64,000 bases of DNA from an uncultured Eubacterium sp. (GTDB lineage Bacteria > Bacillota > Clostridia > Lachnospirales > Lachnospiraceae), in NCBI GenBank assembly GCA_910584345.1, contig CAJTZX010000013.1, forward strand, positions 1 to 64,000. The letters are read 5' to 3'. Position 1 is the stretch's first letter. Each line of letters opens with the position of its first letter. Under the pieces are notes generated by a model, which was not told the origin of the DNA, ran no database searches, and was given only the letters and a program-made list of their open reading frames with translations. This document shows positions 6,838-14,257 of this stretch, piece after piece. The translations under genes were made by a program, and so were the position numbers.

Positions 6838-8130
6838 TTAATCTGTAGATTTTTGCTTTTTCTGCATGGACAACAATTTATCCAGATAAATGGATTTAAA
6901 CTGTTTGCTTGCTAGTGCCTGTTTTAAAGGCGGCAGCTTTAATATCGTTCCAAAGACTGCAGCCATAGCCCGGTGATTGGCAAATGCCTGGTTGTCAAAA
7001 ATCAGGTTTTGTAAAGTACCTTTTTCGATAGCCTGCAGGACAAATCGATGGGTACTGTTTACAGGTGTAATTACTTGGACAGGACGACGTTCCAGTTGAA
7101 TAGCTCCAGTAGGACAATTTCTTGCACAGACACCGCAGCCGAGACAGATTTCGGTATCAATATGCGGGTGCTTTTTTGGTTGATCTTCGTGTTTCATAGT
7201 AATGGCCAGTATCGGGCATACTTTTGCACACTTTCCGCATCCAATGCATTTATTTGCAGAAATTTTAGGTATATAGTTGGTTGTCGCTACAGGCTGCATT
7301 GGGCTGAAATGTCTGGCTGCTTGTAATGCTTCACAGCAGCATCCGCAGCAGTTGCAGATAAATGCGGGATGTTCTCTGACATTTTCACCGATCTGTACCA
7401 GATTGCTCGCATAAGAACGTTCCAATGCATCTTTTGCTTCTTCTTTAGAGATCAAACGTGCGTATTCACCATGTTCTGCAAGAGAACGAGCAACGTTATC
7501 AAAGGTCAGGCAGACATCCCATGGTGCATCAATTTCACACGGATGGCCTGCATGGTACATTTTGTGTCTGCAATAACACGTTCCAAGTCCAATATATTCA
7601 GCTTCTTCTACAATATGTGTGGCTCGTTCATAGTCCAGAATATGATTTGTCTTTTTGTTAGTCAACACCGGCTCCTGGACGAATACACGACCAAGCCTTG
7701 TCTCTGTTACAAAAAACAGGTCTTTGATAAAATCTTCTTCTACATTCATATACTGATAATAAAGATTGCTTAAATATTTCTGGTCAATGTCGCCTCTTGT
7801 ACGCATCAAAGCAAACTCTATAAATCCTGCCATCGGAGGAGGCATGACAAATTGACGCTGGCCATGATATTCGGAATCAACAAGCAGAGCTTTTTCGCAA
7901 AGCCTGTCCAGTAGTTTTTCTGCTTTGGCCTCAGTAGTTCCCCATATTTTTGCAGCTTTTTTAAGAGTAAAAGGGCGAACTGGAAGCAGAGACGCCCATT
8001 TTGCTTCTTTTTCTGTATATAACACCTGTAAAATTTTGTATAATGTGTCAGAAGGAGGCGCACCCTGGGTAAACCAGTTAATACGTTCCTCCAGATTTTT
8101 ATAAGCGTCTCTTGTTGTCAAATGTCCCAT
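6838..8130 (-). CDS. Winged-helix, multi-cluster 4Fe-4S ferredoxin protein
   Basis: The 430-residue cytoplasmic protein has a helix-turn-helix-like region (about 50-100), a Cys group C185/C187/C198/C207, a dense Cys cluster CNCCGCCC (259-266), and two classical ferredoxin motifs (C295, C298, C301, C305P and C329, C332, C335, C339P). Similar proteins occur in many Clostridia as putative redox-responsive or electron-transfer proteins of unknown partner. The start has a strong AGGAGG on the minus strand. A 12-bp inverted repeat overlaps the promoter area (8172-8220). It is intact, bordered by the chemotaxis remnant. Confidence 0.8.
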   Translation of the reverse strand: MGHLTTRDAYKNLEERINWFTQGAPPSDTLYKILQVLYTEKEAKWASLLPVRPFTLKKAAKIWGTTEAKAEKLLDRLCEKALLVDSEYHGQRQFVMPPPMAGFIEFALMRTRGDIDQKYLSNLYYQYMNVEEDFIKDLFFVTETRLGRVFVQEPVLTNKKTNHILDYERATHIVEEAEYIGLGTCYCRHKMYHAGHPCEIDAPWDVCLTFDNVARSLAEHGEYARLISKEEAKDALERSYASNLVQIGENVREHPAFICNCCGCCCEALQAARHFSPMQPVATTNYIPKISANKCIGCGKCAKVCPILAITMKHEDQPKKHPHIDTEICLGCGVCARNCPTGAIQLERRPVQVITPVNSTHRFVLQAIEKGTLQNLIFDNQAFANHRAMAAVFGTILKLPPLKQALASKQFKSIYLDKLLSMQKKQKSTD

Positions 8131-8171
8131 TTTGATGAACCTCCTGTCTGTTTTTGCTTCTAATTAGTAGT

Positions 8172-8220
8172 ATAACACAAAATTAGCGTCTTATGGGAAA
8201 ATTTGCTGATTTTGTGTTAT
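8172..8220. promoter_or_regulatory. Inverted repeat overlapping the ferredoxin-gene promoter
   Basis: ATAACACAAAAT (8172-8183) and ATTTTGTGTTAT (8209-8220) are perfect 12-bp inverted arms 25 bp apart. A minus-strand TATACT (8174-8169) overlaps the left arm. The arrangement suits a dimeric regulator bound at two half-sites or DNA looping. The regulator is unknown. Confidence 0.5.
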
Positions 8221-8319
8221 TTTTCTGATATTAGGAAGTGTTAAGAAATAACCTGTGAAGCGTGCGTAGGATTTTACTTCGAGATTGCTGGTTTCGAAAA
8301 TTAAAATAAGAACAAATAA

Positions 8320-8348
8320 TTGAGGTATATGCCAATTTGTGGTAGACT
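8320..8348 (+). promoter_or_regulatory. Promoter of the hybrid kinase gene
   Basis: TTGAGG (8320-8325) and TAGACT (8343-8348) are 17 bp apart, 75 bp before the kinase start. Boxes are imperfect. Apart from this and the inverted repeat at 8172-8220, I see nothing else between 8131 and 8423. Confidence 0.5.
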
Positions 8349-8423
8349 GATAGTTATAAAATGTATTTTGTCCGCATGAAACACAAGATACAAAAGAAAA
8401 CAGGAAGCAGGAAGTAAATCAAA

Positions 8424-11400
8424 ATGAAGATTTTAAGAAGGATAGCAGGAATATCCATCATCTTGACGCTTATTTTTATGGTAATCGCTTTGATTCAATA
8501 TCAGGCGAAGGGGGATATGTCTCTGCTTCCAAATCAGATTGAATATTTTATGAATGAAGACTGGATAATGGCAGTCTTTGATTTGGACAGACAACCGTTA
8601 TCCAAGGAAGAATTGGAGAATCCTGAGGATATGCGAGAGCTGTTTGAAAGTGCGCAGGCGCGGGGCGAATGCCATAAGACAGACTTGCCGTATGAAGCAC
8701 AGAGCAGGAATGCATATGAGAGCATTATGATTTTTCAAAATATTGTGCCAAAAGAATATGCAGGGCTGACTTTAAGTATTTCAGCTGCAGATGCCGTTGT
8801 GCATGTTTTTTTGGATGATGAGGTGATATACCATTCGGAACCTGAGAAAGTGGACGAAGATCAGACATCAGGAAAAGATGAACATTATGTGGATATTCCA
8901 AATGTATTTGCAGACGGAGAGCTGATGATTACTCTTTTATCGTCTGATTCAGATAAGGCAGCAGTATTTGAGGAAGCCAGAGTAGAAACCCGGGATATGC
9001 TTCTGATTAGCGTAGTTGATAATAATATTGCAGATATCGGATGCTGTCTGCTGATTGTAATTATGGCGATCATTATGTTTGTACTAGTGCTTATCAGGCG
9101 TTACACCAGACAGCAGCCGCGGGGAGAGATGTATCTTGCTTTAGCAGGCTTTGCTGCGGGTATTTATTGTTTTATTGGTACAGATACTTTGAGCATTTTT
9201 TATAATATACAAGAAGCTTATGAGATGCAGGAATATCTGGTATTGCTTCTTCCATTATTTTTAGCTCAATATTTTGAACGAAACCTTCATACAATCTATC
9301 CGCGCCGTTTCTCTGTATTGCTTTGCTGTGTGAGTATTCATGCGGTTATGCAGATTTTGCTTCATTTGATTGGAATACGGGATATGCGCAATATGGTCAA
9401 TCTATCTGCAGGCGTGATAGGAGTAGTCTGCATAGTTGCAATCATAAGCCTGATTCAATTTGATTATAAAAATAAAAGTTATCATACGTTATTTTCTGTA
9501 TTCGCAATGCTTGTTCTGCTGTCTGGAGGAATTGCCAATATTATTATAAATGTGGTATTTCAAGACCAACATGTCAATATCGCAGGACAATATAGCATGA
9601 CAGTATTTGCGATTATGATGGCAGTTATGCATGTGTTTCAGCTGTCAAAGGAGTATCGGGCAGATGTAGAGGAACGGGTAAAGGAAGCTGAGCAGCAAAA
9701 TATATGTCTGGAACAGGCAAAACAAGAAGCGGAGGAAGCAAGACACGAGGCTTTGGCTGCAAATGATGCAAAGGGAAAATTTCTCGCACACATGTCTCAT
9801 GAGATTCGCACACCAATCAACGCAGTACTTGGAATGGACGAAATGATACTGCGGGAATCAAAAGAACAAAATATTAAAGAATATGCCATGGATATTTATA
9901 TGGCAGGACAGACGCTTCTTTCACTTGTCAATGATATTTTGGATTTTTCGAAAATCGAATCCGGCAAAATGGAAATTGTACCAGCAGAGTATGATTTAAG
10001 CAGTATGATTCACGATCTGGCAAATATGGCTTCACAGAGAGCGTCAAATAAAAATATCAGGCTGGAAGTAGAAGCTGAGCACAATATTCCGTCTAGATTG
10101 TATGGGGATGATGTGCGTATCCGTCAGGTATTGACAAACATTCTTACAAATGCGGTGAAGTATACACAAGAAGGAACGGTTTGGTTTCGTATAAAAAACC
10201 GTAAGGCTGCAGAAAATGTGATACTTGATTTCGAAGTTGAGGATACAGGGATTGGGATAAAACAGGAGGATTTGCCGAAATTGTCTGCCGAATTCGAACG
10301 GATTGAAGAAGACAGGAATCGTAATATTGAAGGAACCGGGCTTGGTATGAGTATTACGATCCAACTTTTGGAGCTGCTGGGGAGCAGACTGCAGGTGGAG
10401 AGTGAATACGGAAAAGGATCCAAATTTTCTTTTGCGGTAGAACAAAAGGTAATTGATGAGACACCGATTGGAGATTTTGAGACAAGAGTACAAAAGATAG
10501 CGGAAGATTACAGTTACAGATCAAAGTTCTGTGCGCCGGAAGCAAAAATACTTGTTGTGGATGATAATGCAATGAACCGCAAGGTTCTTCGTAATCTGCT
10601 GAAAGAGACACAAATCCAGGTTACGGATGCAGGCAGCGGAATGGAATGTCTGAGACTGGTGCAGGAACATCATTATGATTTGGTTTTTCTCGATCATATG
10701 ATGCCGGAAATGGATGGGATAGAGACGCTGCACGAGATGCGAAAACTGACAGATTATCCATGTAAAGATACTCCGATCGTTGTATTGACGGCAAATGCGG
10801 TGGCAGGCGCGAAAGAGAAATATTTATCGGAAGGCTTTGATGATTTTTTATCAAAACCTGTCGTACCGGAAAAGCTGGAACAGATGATACAAAAAATGCT
10901 GCCGGAACAATTACTGTCAAAAGAATTATTATCAAAAGAATTATTATCAAAAGAATTATTATCAAAAGAGTCAGAACATATGCAAGGGCAGCATGAGTCC
11001 GGGATTTTAGAAACAGATGCAGCAAGTGGTTTTTTGGAAGAGCTTCCTCAAATCGATGGTCTGGACTGGCAGTATGCTTGGATGCATCTTCCAGACAAAG
11101 AATTGCTGGAATATACAGTAAAGGAGTTTTATGCTCAAATAGAATCTGCTGCAGATCATTTGGAGCAGTCATTCGAACAAATTGTAAATTATTATCAGAG
11201 AGTGTCGTCATTGCCAGAGGAAACAGAGTTATTTGGGCAGGATGAGGATACAACCACAGCTGCACAATATATGGATTCGTATCGGATACAAGTACATGCA
11301 ATGAAAAGTCTTGCGGCAACGGTAGGAATACTTCCGCTTTTTGGTGTTGCTAAAATATTAGAGTATGCGGCAAAAGACGGTAATACAGATGTAATGATAG

Positions 11401-11711
11401 CTATGACGCCGGCATTTTTAAAGGAGTGGCGCAGTTATCAGGACAAGCTGCAGGGAGTATTTGGAATAGAGGCAGATGGAAGGAAAGAGGTAACAGATCC
11501 TTCTGTGATACTGGCGCTTGTAGAAATGCTGCGGCTAAGTATGCAGGAGATGGATATAGATCGGGCGGACGAGCTGATGACCCAGCTGAGATCCTATAAA
11601 TATCCGCAGGAAACAGAACAAAATATCCGTAAATTGGCAGATGCGGTTACAAATCTGGATGCAGAGGAAGCCAATCGGATTGCAGACATACTTTTAGAAT
11701 GTATACAGTAA
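8424..11711 (+). CDS. Hybrid sensor histidine kinase with receiver and Hpt-like domain
   Basis: Order in the 1095-residue protein: first membrane helix (about 8-26), an extracellular sensory region (27-190), about seven membrane helices (193-410), a coiled coil, HisKA with phospho-acceptor H459 in MSHEIRTPINAVLG, HATPase_c (GIGIKQEDL, GTGLGMSI), a receiver (DDN near 713, acceptor D757 in LVFLDHMMPEMDG), then an Hpt-like segment with H958 in VHAMKSLAA. This is a one-protein phosphorelay of the 7TM-sensor type common in Lachnospiraceae. A repeat of LLSKE links receiver and Hpt. The response regulator downstream (27 bp) is the likely partner. Signal unknown. Confidence 0.88.
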   Translation: MKILRRIAGISIILTLIFMVIALIQYQAKGDMSLLPNQIEYFMNEDWIMAVFDLDRQPLSKEELENPEDMRELFESAQARGECHKTDLPYEAQSRNAYESIMIFQNIVPKEYAGLTLSISAADAVVHVFLDDEVIYHSEPEKVDEDQTSGKDEHYVDIPNVFADGELMITLLSSDSDKAAVFEEARVETRDMLLISVVDNNIADIGCCLLIVIMAIIMFVLVLIRRYTRQQPRGEMYLALAGFAAGIYCFIGTDTLSIFYNIQEAYEMQEYLVLLLPLFLAQYFERNLHTIYPRRFSVLLCCVSIHAVMQILLHLIGIRDMRNMVNLSAGVIGVVCIVAIISLIQFDYKNKSYHTLFSVFAMLVLLSGGIANIIINVVFQDQHVNIAGQYSMTVFAIMMAVMHVFQLSKEYRADVEERVKEAEQQNICLEQAKQEAEEARHEALAANDAKGKFLAHMSHEIRTPINAVLGMDEMILRESKEQNIKEYAMDIYMAGQTLLSLVNDILDFSKIESGKMEIVPAEYDLSSMIHDLANMASQRASNKNIRLEVEAEHNIPSRLYGDDVRIRQVLTNILTNAVKYTQEGTVWFRIKNRKAAENVILDFEVEDTGIGIKQEDLPKLSAEFERIEEDRNRNIEGTGLGMSITIQLLELLGSRLQVESEYGKGSKFSFAVEQKVIDETPIGDFETRVQKIAEDYSYRSKFCAPEAKILVVDDNAMNRKVLRNLLKETQIQVTDAGSGMECLRLVQEHHYDLVFLDHMMPEMDGIETLHEMRKLTDYPCKDTPIVVLTANAVAGAKEKYLSEGFDDFLSKPVVPEKLEQMIQKMLPEQLLSKELLSKELLSKELLSKESEHMQGQHESGILETDAASGFLEELPQIDGLDWQYAWMHLPDKELLEYTVKEFYAQIESAADHLEQSFEQIVNYYQRVSSLPEETELFGQDEDTTTAAQYMDSYRIQVHAMKSLAATVGILPLFGVAKILEYAAKDGNTDVMIAMTPAFLKEWRSYQDKLQGVFGIEADGRKEVTDPSVILALVEMLRLSMQEMDIDRADELMTQLRSYKYPQETEQNIRKLADAVTNLDAEEANRIADILLECIQ
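10911..10970 (+). repeat. Four in-frame 15-bp tandem repeats
   Basis: Four copies of a 15-bp unit close to TTATTATCAAAAGAA encode LLSKE x4 between the receiver and Hpt-like domains. Copies 2 and 3 are identical. Each unit adds five residues without changing frame, so slippage would alter linker length only. Confidence 0.9.
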
Positions 11712-11738
11712 TGTCGGATGACAAATTTGGAGGGGAAA

Positions 11739-12536
11739 ATGAAAAAAATATTATTGATAGGAAAGCTGAATCATGTGGTAAAGGAAACAAATACATATTT
11801 GTCACAGTTTTTTCATGTACAGCTTTGTTCAGAAAACGCTGGTGTTTTGGAGGGAATGTTAAAAATTGTCAATCCGGATCTTGTTGTTATCAGTCTGATT
11901 GGCGCTTATGATATTGATACATCTATTTTCTTCCTGTTAAGCAGTCAGTACTCACAAATACCTGTATTGACAGTTGGAACAAAGGAAGAAAGCAATGCGT
12001 TTTTTAAATATTATGAAAACGGCCAGTTTGAAAATTTGATTCGTCCGGTAGAACATACAATGATTATGGAAGCAGTATGCAGAAGGCTTGGAATAGATCA
12101 AAATGAAGCAGAGAATGAAGCGGCAGAAGCAAAAATACAGGAAAAACAAGAAAATACAGGAAAAAAGCTAATTCTTGTAGTTGATGATAATGGCACAGCG
12201 CTGCGGACAATGAAAGCAATGCTTCAGGATCGGTATGAAGTCGCTTTGGCAGTGTCAGGCGCACAGGCAATGACTTCCATTGGCAAAAAGAGACCAGATT
12301 TAATATTGCTCGATTATGAGATGCCGGTTTGTGATGGAAGGATGACACTTGAGATGATTCGTGCAGATGAGGATATGAAAGATATTCCGGTCATTTTTTT
12401 GACAGCTGTTAATGACAGGGAGAATATTGAAGCGGTATTAAAGTTAAAACCTGCTGGATATTTTTTAAAGCCGGCGGAGAAAAATCGCCTGTTGTCAGAA
12501 ATTGATAAAATATTAAGTGATACTGGAAAATTTTAA
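11739..12536 (+). CDS. Response regulator with two receiver-like domains, no output domain
   Basis: The first domain (about 1-115) is receiver-shaped but has lost the acidic pocket: it begins MKKILLIGKLNHVV and the acceptor position reads LVVISLIGAYD. After a Glu/Lys-rich linker comes a canonical receiver (about 145-265): LVVDDNGTALR, acceptor D192 in LILLDYEMPVCDG, FLTA and the Lys in FLKP. No DNA-binding domain, so output is by protein contact or phosphotransfer. ATG 11739 has GGAGGGG upstream and is preferred over the in-frame ATG 11718. It follows the hybrid kinase by 27 bp, probably as one operon. Confidence 0.8.
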   Translation: MKKILLIGKLNHVVKETNTYLSQFFHVQLCSENAGVLEGMLKIVNPDLVVISLIGAYDIDTSIFFLLSSQYSQIPVLTVGTKEESNAFFKYYENGQFENLIRPVEHTMIMEAVCRRLGIDQNEAENEAAEAKIQEKQENTGKKLILVVDDNGTALRTMKAMLQDRYEVALAVSGAQAMTSIGKKRPDLILLDYEMPVCDGRMTLEMIRADEDMKDIPVIFLTAVNDRENIEAVLKLKPAGYFLKPAEKNRLLSEIDKILSDTGKF

Positions 12537-12610
12537 AATGAAAAATCCTGCATAACTATCCGTTTTCAGGCAACACTATTTTCAAAACAAAGAAAAAGGT
12601 GGATGGTGTA

Positions 12611-13504
12611 ATGAAAAGGAATAGAATGCGAAGATTTTTTCAACAAAAACAGTATGCAATTGCTTCCCTCGTTTTGTTTGCAGCAATTGCGGCTATGACA
12701 GGTGTTTATGTATCTAATCGTATTACAAATGAACGCCAGGAACAGGAATTGGCTAAAAGAGAACAAGAACTGGCTAATGAACAGAAAATGGAACAGTCTG
12801 CAGTCCTAAATGAACAGAATGATCCATTTGTTAATCCGACAAAGCTTCCAGAGCAGGAGGAAGATTTCACAAGTGTTACTTCTATTATAAAGCCAAAAGA
12901 TACAACACAGGATCAAAAAGAAAAAGAATCAGGTAAGACATCAGATACAGATACACAGAAGAAGGATCAAGCAAATCAGGCTGAAAGTGAATCATTACAA
13001 AAACAGGAACAGACAAAACAAACACAGCCAGAGCAGAAACAAACACAACAAGAAACGGCAGCTCATTCCAAATCTGCAGTTTCTTTGAATTTTTCCCCGG
13101 AATCTGATCTGAGCTGGCCGTTACAGGGAGATGTGATTTTAAATTACAGCATGGATCAGACGGTATATTTTGCGACACTCGAGCAGTATAAGTACAACCC
13201 TGCTTTGATTATTGCCGGAAAAGTAAATGATCCGGTAAATGCAGCTGCAACAGGAAAAATTACAGATATTTCTGCCAATGAAGAGACCGGACTTACAGTT
13301 ACGATGGATCTTGGAAATGGATATAGCGCTGTCTATGGCCAGTTAAAAGAAGTATTATATAAGGAAGGAGCTACTGTAGAGGCAGGAAATGCAATTGGTT
13401 ATGTTGCAGAACCTACGAAATATTATTCTGTTGAAGGAAGCAACCTTTACTTTGAACTGTTAAAAGATGAAGAACCGGTAGATCCAATGCAGTATATGCA
13501 ATAA
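12611..13504 (+). CDS. Membrane-anchored LytM (M23)-like protein lacking zinc ligands, SpoIIQ-like
   Basis: One N-terminal helix (about 10-30), a long Gln/Lys/Glu-rich extracytoplasmic stalk, then an M23/LytM fold (about 165-297: LSWPLQGDVILNYS, AAATGKITDIS, LGNGYSAVYGQL, GSNLYFELL). In active M23 enzymes the last motifs read YxHL and HLHFE; here the His are Gln and Asn. The first zinc His is not evident either. So it should not cut peptidoglycan. Membrane-bound degenerate LytM proteins include SpoIIQ, which holds the forespore channel, but no spo genes are adjacent. AAAGGTGG (12595-12602) supports ATG 12611. Confidence 0.75.
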   Translation: MKRNRMRRFFQQKQYAIASLVLFAAIAAMTGVYVSNRITNERQEQELAKREQELANEQKMEQSAVLNEQNDPFVNPTKLPEQEEDFTSVTSIIKPKDTTQDQKEKESGKTSDTDTQKKDQANQAESESLQKQEQTKQTQPEQKQTQQETAAHSKSAVSLNFSPESDLSWPLQGDVILNYSMDQTVYFATLEQYKYNPALIIAGKVNDPVNAAATGKITDISANEETGLTVTMDLGNGYSAVYGQLKEVLYKEGATVEAGNAIGYVAEPTKYYSVEGSNLYFELLKDEEPVDPMQYMQ

Positions 13505-13508
13505 TGTA

Positions 13509-13537
13509 TTGGCACAGATAAAGAAAAAGCATATAAT
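13509..13537 (+). promoter_or_regulatory. Promoter of the putative ncRNA
   Basis: TTGGCA (13509-13514) and a perfect TATAAT (13532-13537) are 17 bp apart. No ribosome site or gene start follows within the next 300 bp, so the transcript from about 13544 appears non-coding. Confidence 0.7.
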
Positions 13538-13543
13538 ATTAAT

Positions 13544-13795
13544 GTAACGACCAATCCTTACAGATTAAACCAATACGAGCAGAAAATGCCGGCTGAAATA
13601 CGATGCAACTGTGAGTGGAATACTCAGGTGTGCCGGATCAGTGATAACAGGATTCTGACGGGAATTCTGAAAGCTTGTCCTGGTGCACAAATTGGTCGAT
13701 TGCATAGATATGAAATCAGGAGTCTTATAAGCGAGTCAGGGATATGAAATGGATATCCGGGCAATGTCTATAAGACTCCTTACATATTTTTTAAG
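13544..13795 (+). ncRNA. Candidate stand-alone structured RNA, about 250 nt
   Basis: Between promoter and terminator there is no good ORF but clear base pairing. CGACCAAT (13548-13555) pairs with ATTGGTCG (13691-13698), closing about 135 nt. Inside, CCGGC (13589-13593) pairs with GCCGG (13632-13636), TGAGT (13612-13616) with ACTCA (13622-13626), and CAGGA (13648-13652) with TCCTG (13678-13682). A 12-bp terminator hairpin follows. This nested multi-branch layout is what a folded regulatory or structural RNA looks like. It is not positioned as a leader, since its own terminator precedes the next gene. I cannot name the class; the raiA-type Firmicutes RNA is one candidate to test. All pairings seen by eye. 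Confidence 0.6.
13718..13795 (+). terminator. Terminator of the putative ncRNA
   Basis: AGGAGTCTTATA (13718-13729) and TATAAGACTCCT (13769-13780) form a perfect 12-bp stem, with an inner hairpin GGATAT/ATATCC in its 39-nt loop, followed by TACATATTTTTT. The U tract is offset by 5 nt. Confidence 0.7.
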
Positions 13796-13883
13796 TGGCA
13801 CTCTCGGAGAAAAAGACAAGGAATATGGTAAGTTATTTCGGGATAGTTCCTAAGTTTTATCAGTATAACATATGGAGTATATT

Positions 13884-14174
13884 ATGGATTTAAGAAATTA
13901 TACATATATGGTTGAATGCAGTGACGGCAGCCTGTATACTGGATGGACAAACTGCATCGAAAAAAGGTTAAAGGATCATAACAGCGGAAAAGGCGCCAGG
14001 TTTACACGCGGAAGAGGGCCGGTAAAGCTGCGGTATCTGGAAATATCAGATACTAAATCAGAAGCTATGAAACGAGAAGCAGCTATAAAAAAATTGAATC
14101 ATGCACAAAAAATACAGCTGATCCGGCAGGGAGAACTGGAAAAGATATTAATAGAAAATCATATCTGTATCTGA
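13884..14174 (+). CDS. GIY-YIG domain protein, UPF0213/YhbQ type
   Basis: A single small GIY-YIG domain fills the 96 residues: YTYMVECSDGSLYTGWT, HNSGKGARFTRGRGPVKL and SEAMKREAAIKKL. In the family the Tyr pair, Arg and Glu form the nuclease site. YhbQ-like proteins are stand-alone and may act in DNA or RNA processing, role unsettled. GGAG at 13875 supports ATG 13884 rather than 13872. It lies between the ncRNA terminator and the helicase promoter. Confidence 0.85.
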   Translation: MDLRNYTYMVECSDGSLYTGWTNCIEKRLKDHNSGKGARFTRGRGPVKLRYLEISDTKSEAMKREAAIKKLNHAQKIQLIRQGELEKILIENHICI

Positions 14175-14192
14175 ATCGGACATGGATTTTAT

Positions 14193-14221
14193 TTGACAAT
14201 TTCTGTATTGTTTGCTATGAT
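14193..14221 (+). promoter_or_regulatory. Promoter of the helicase gene
   Basis: A perfect TTGACA (14193-14198) and TATGAT (14216-14221) lie 17 bp apart, 36 bp before the helicase start. Confidence 0.75.
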
Positions 14222-14257
14222 GGAACACGTTGCAGTCAACAAACAAAAGGAGCAAAC

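Noticed and set aside
13544..13795. Cobalamin or other leader riboswitch
   Set aside because: No conserved cobalamin box was seen and the element ends in its own terminator before a gene unrelated to vitamins; treated as a stand-alone RNA.
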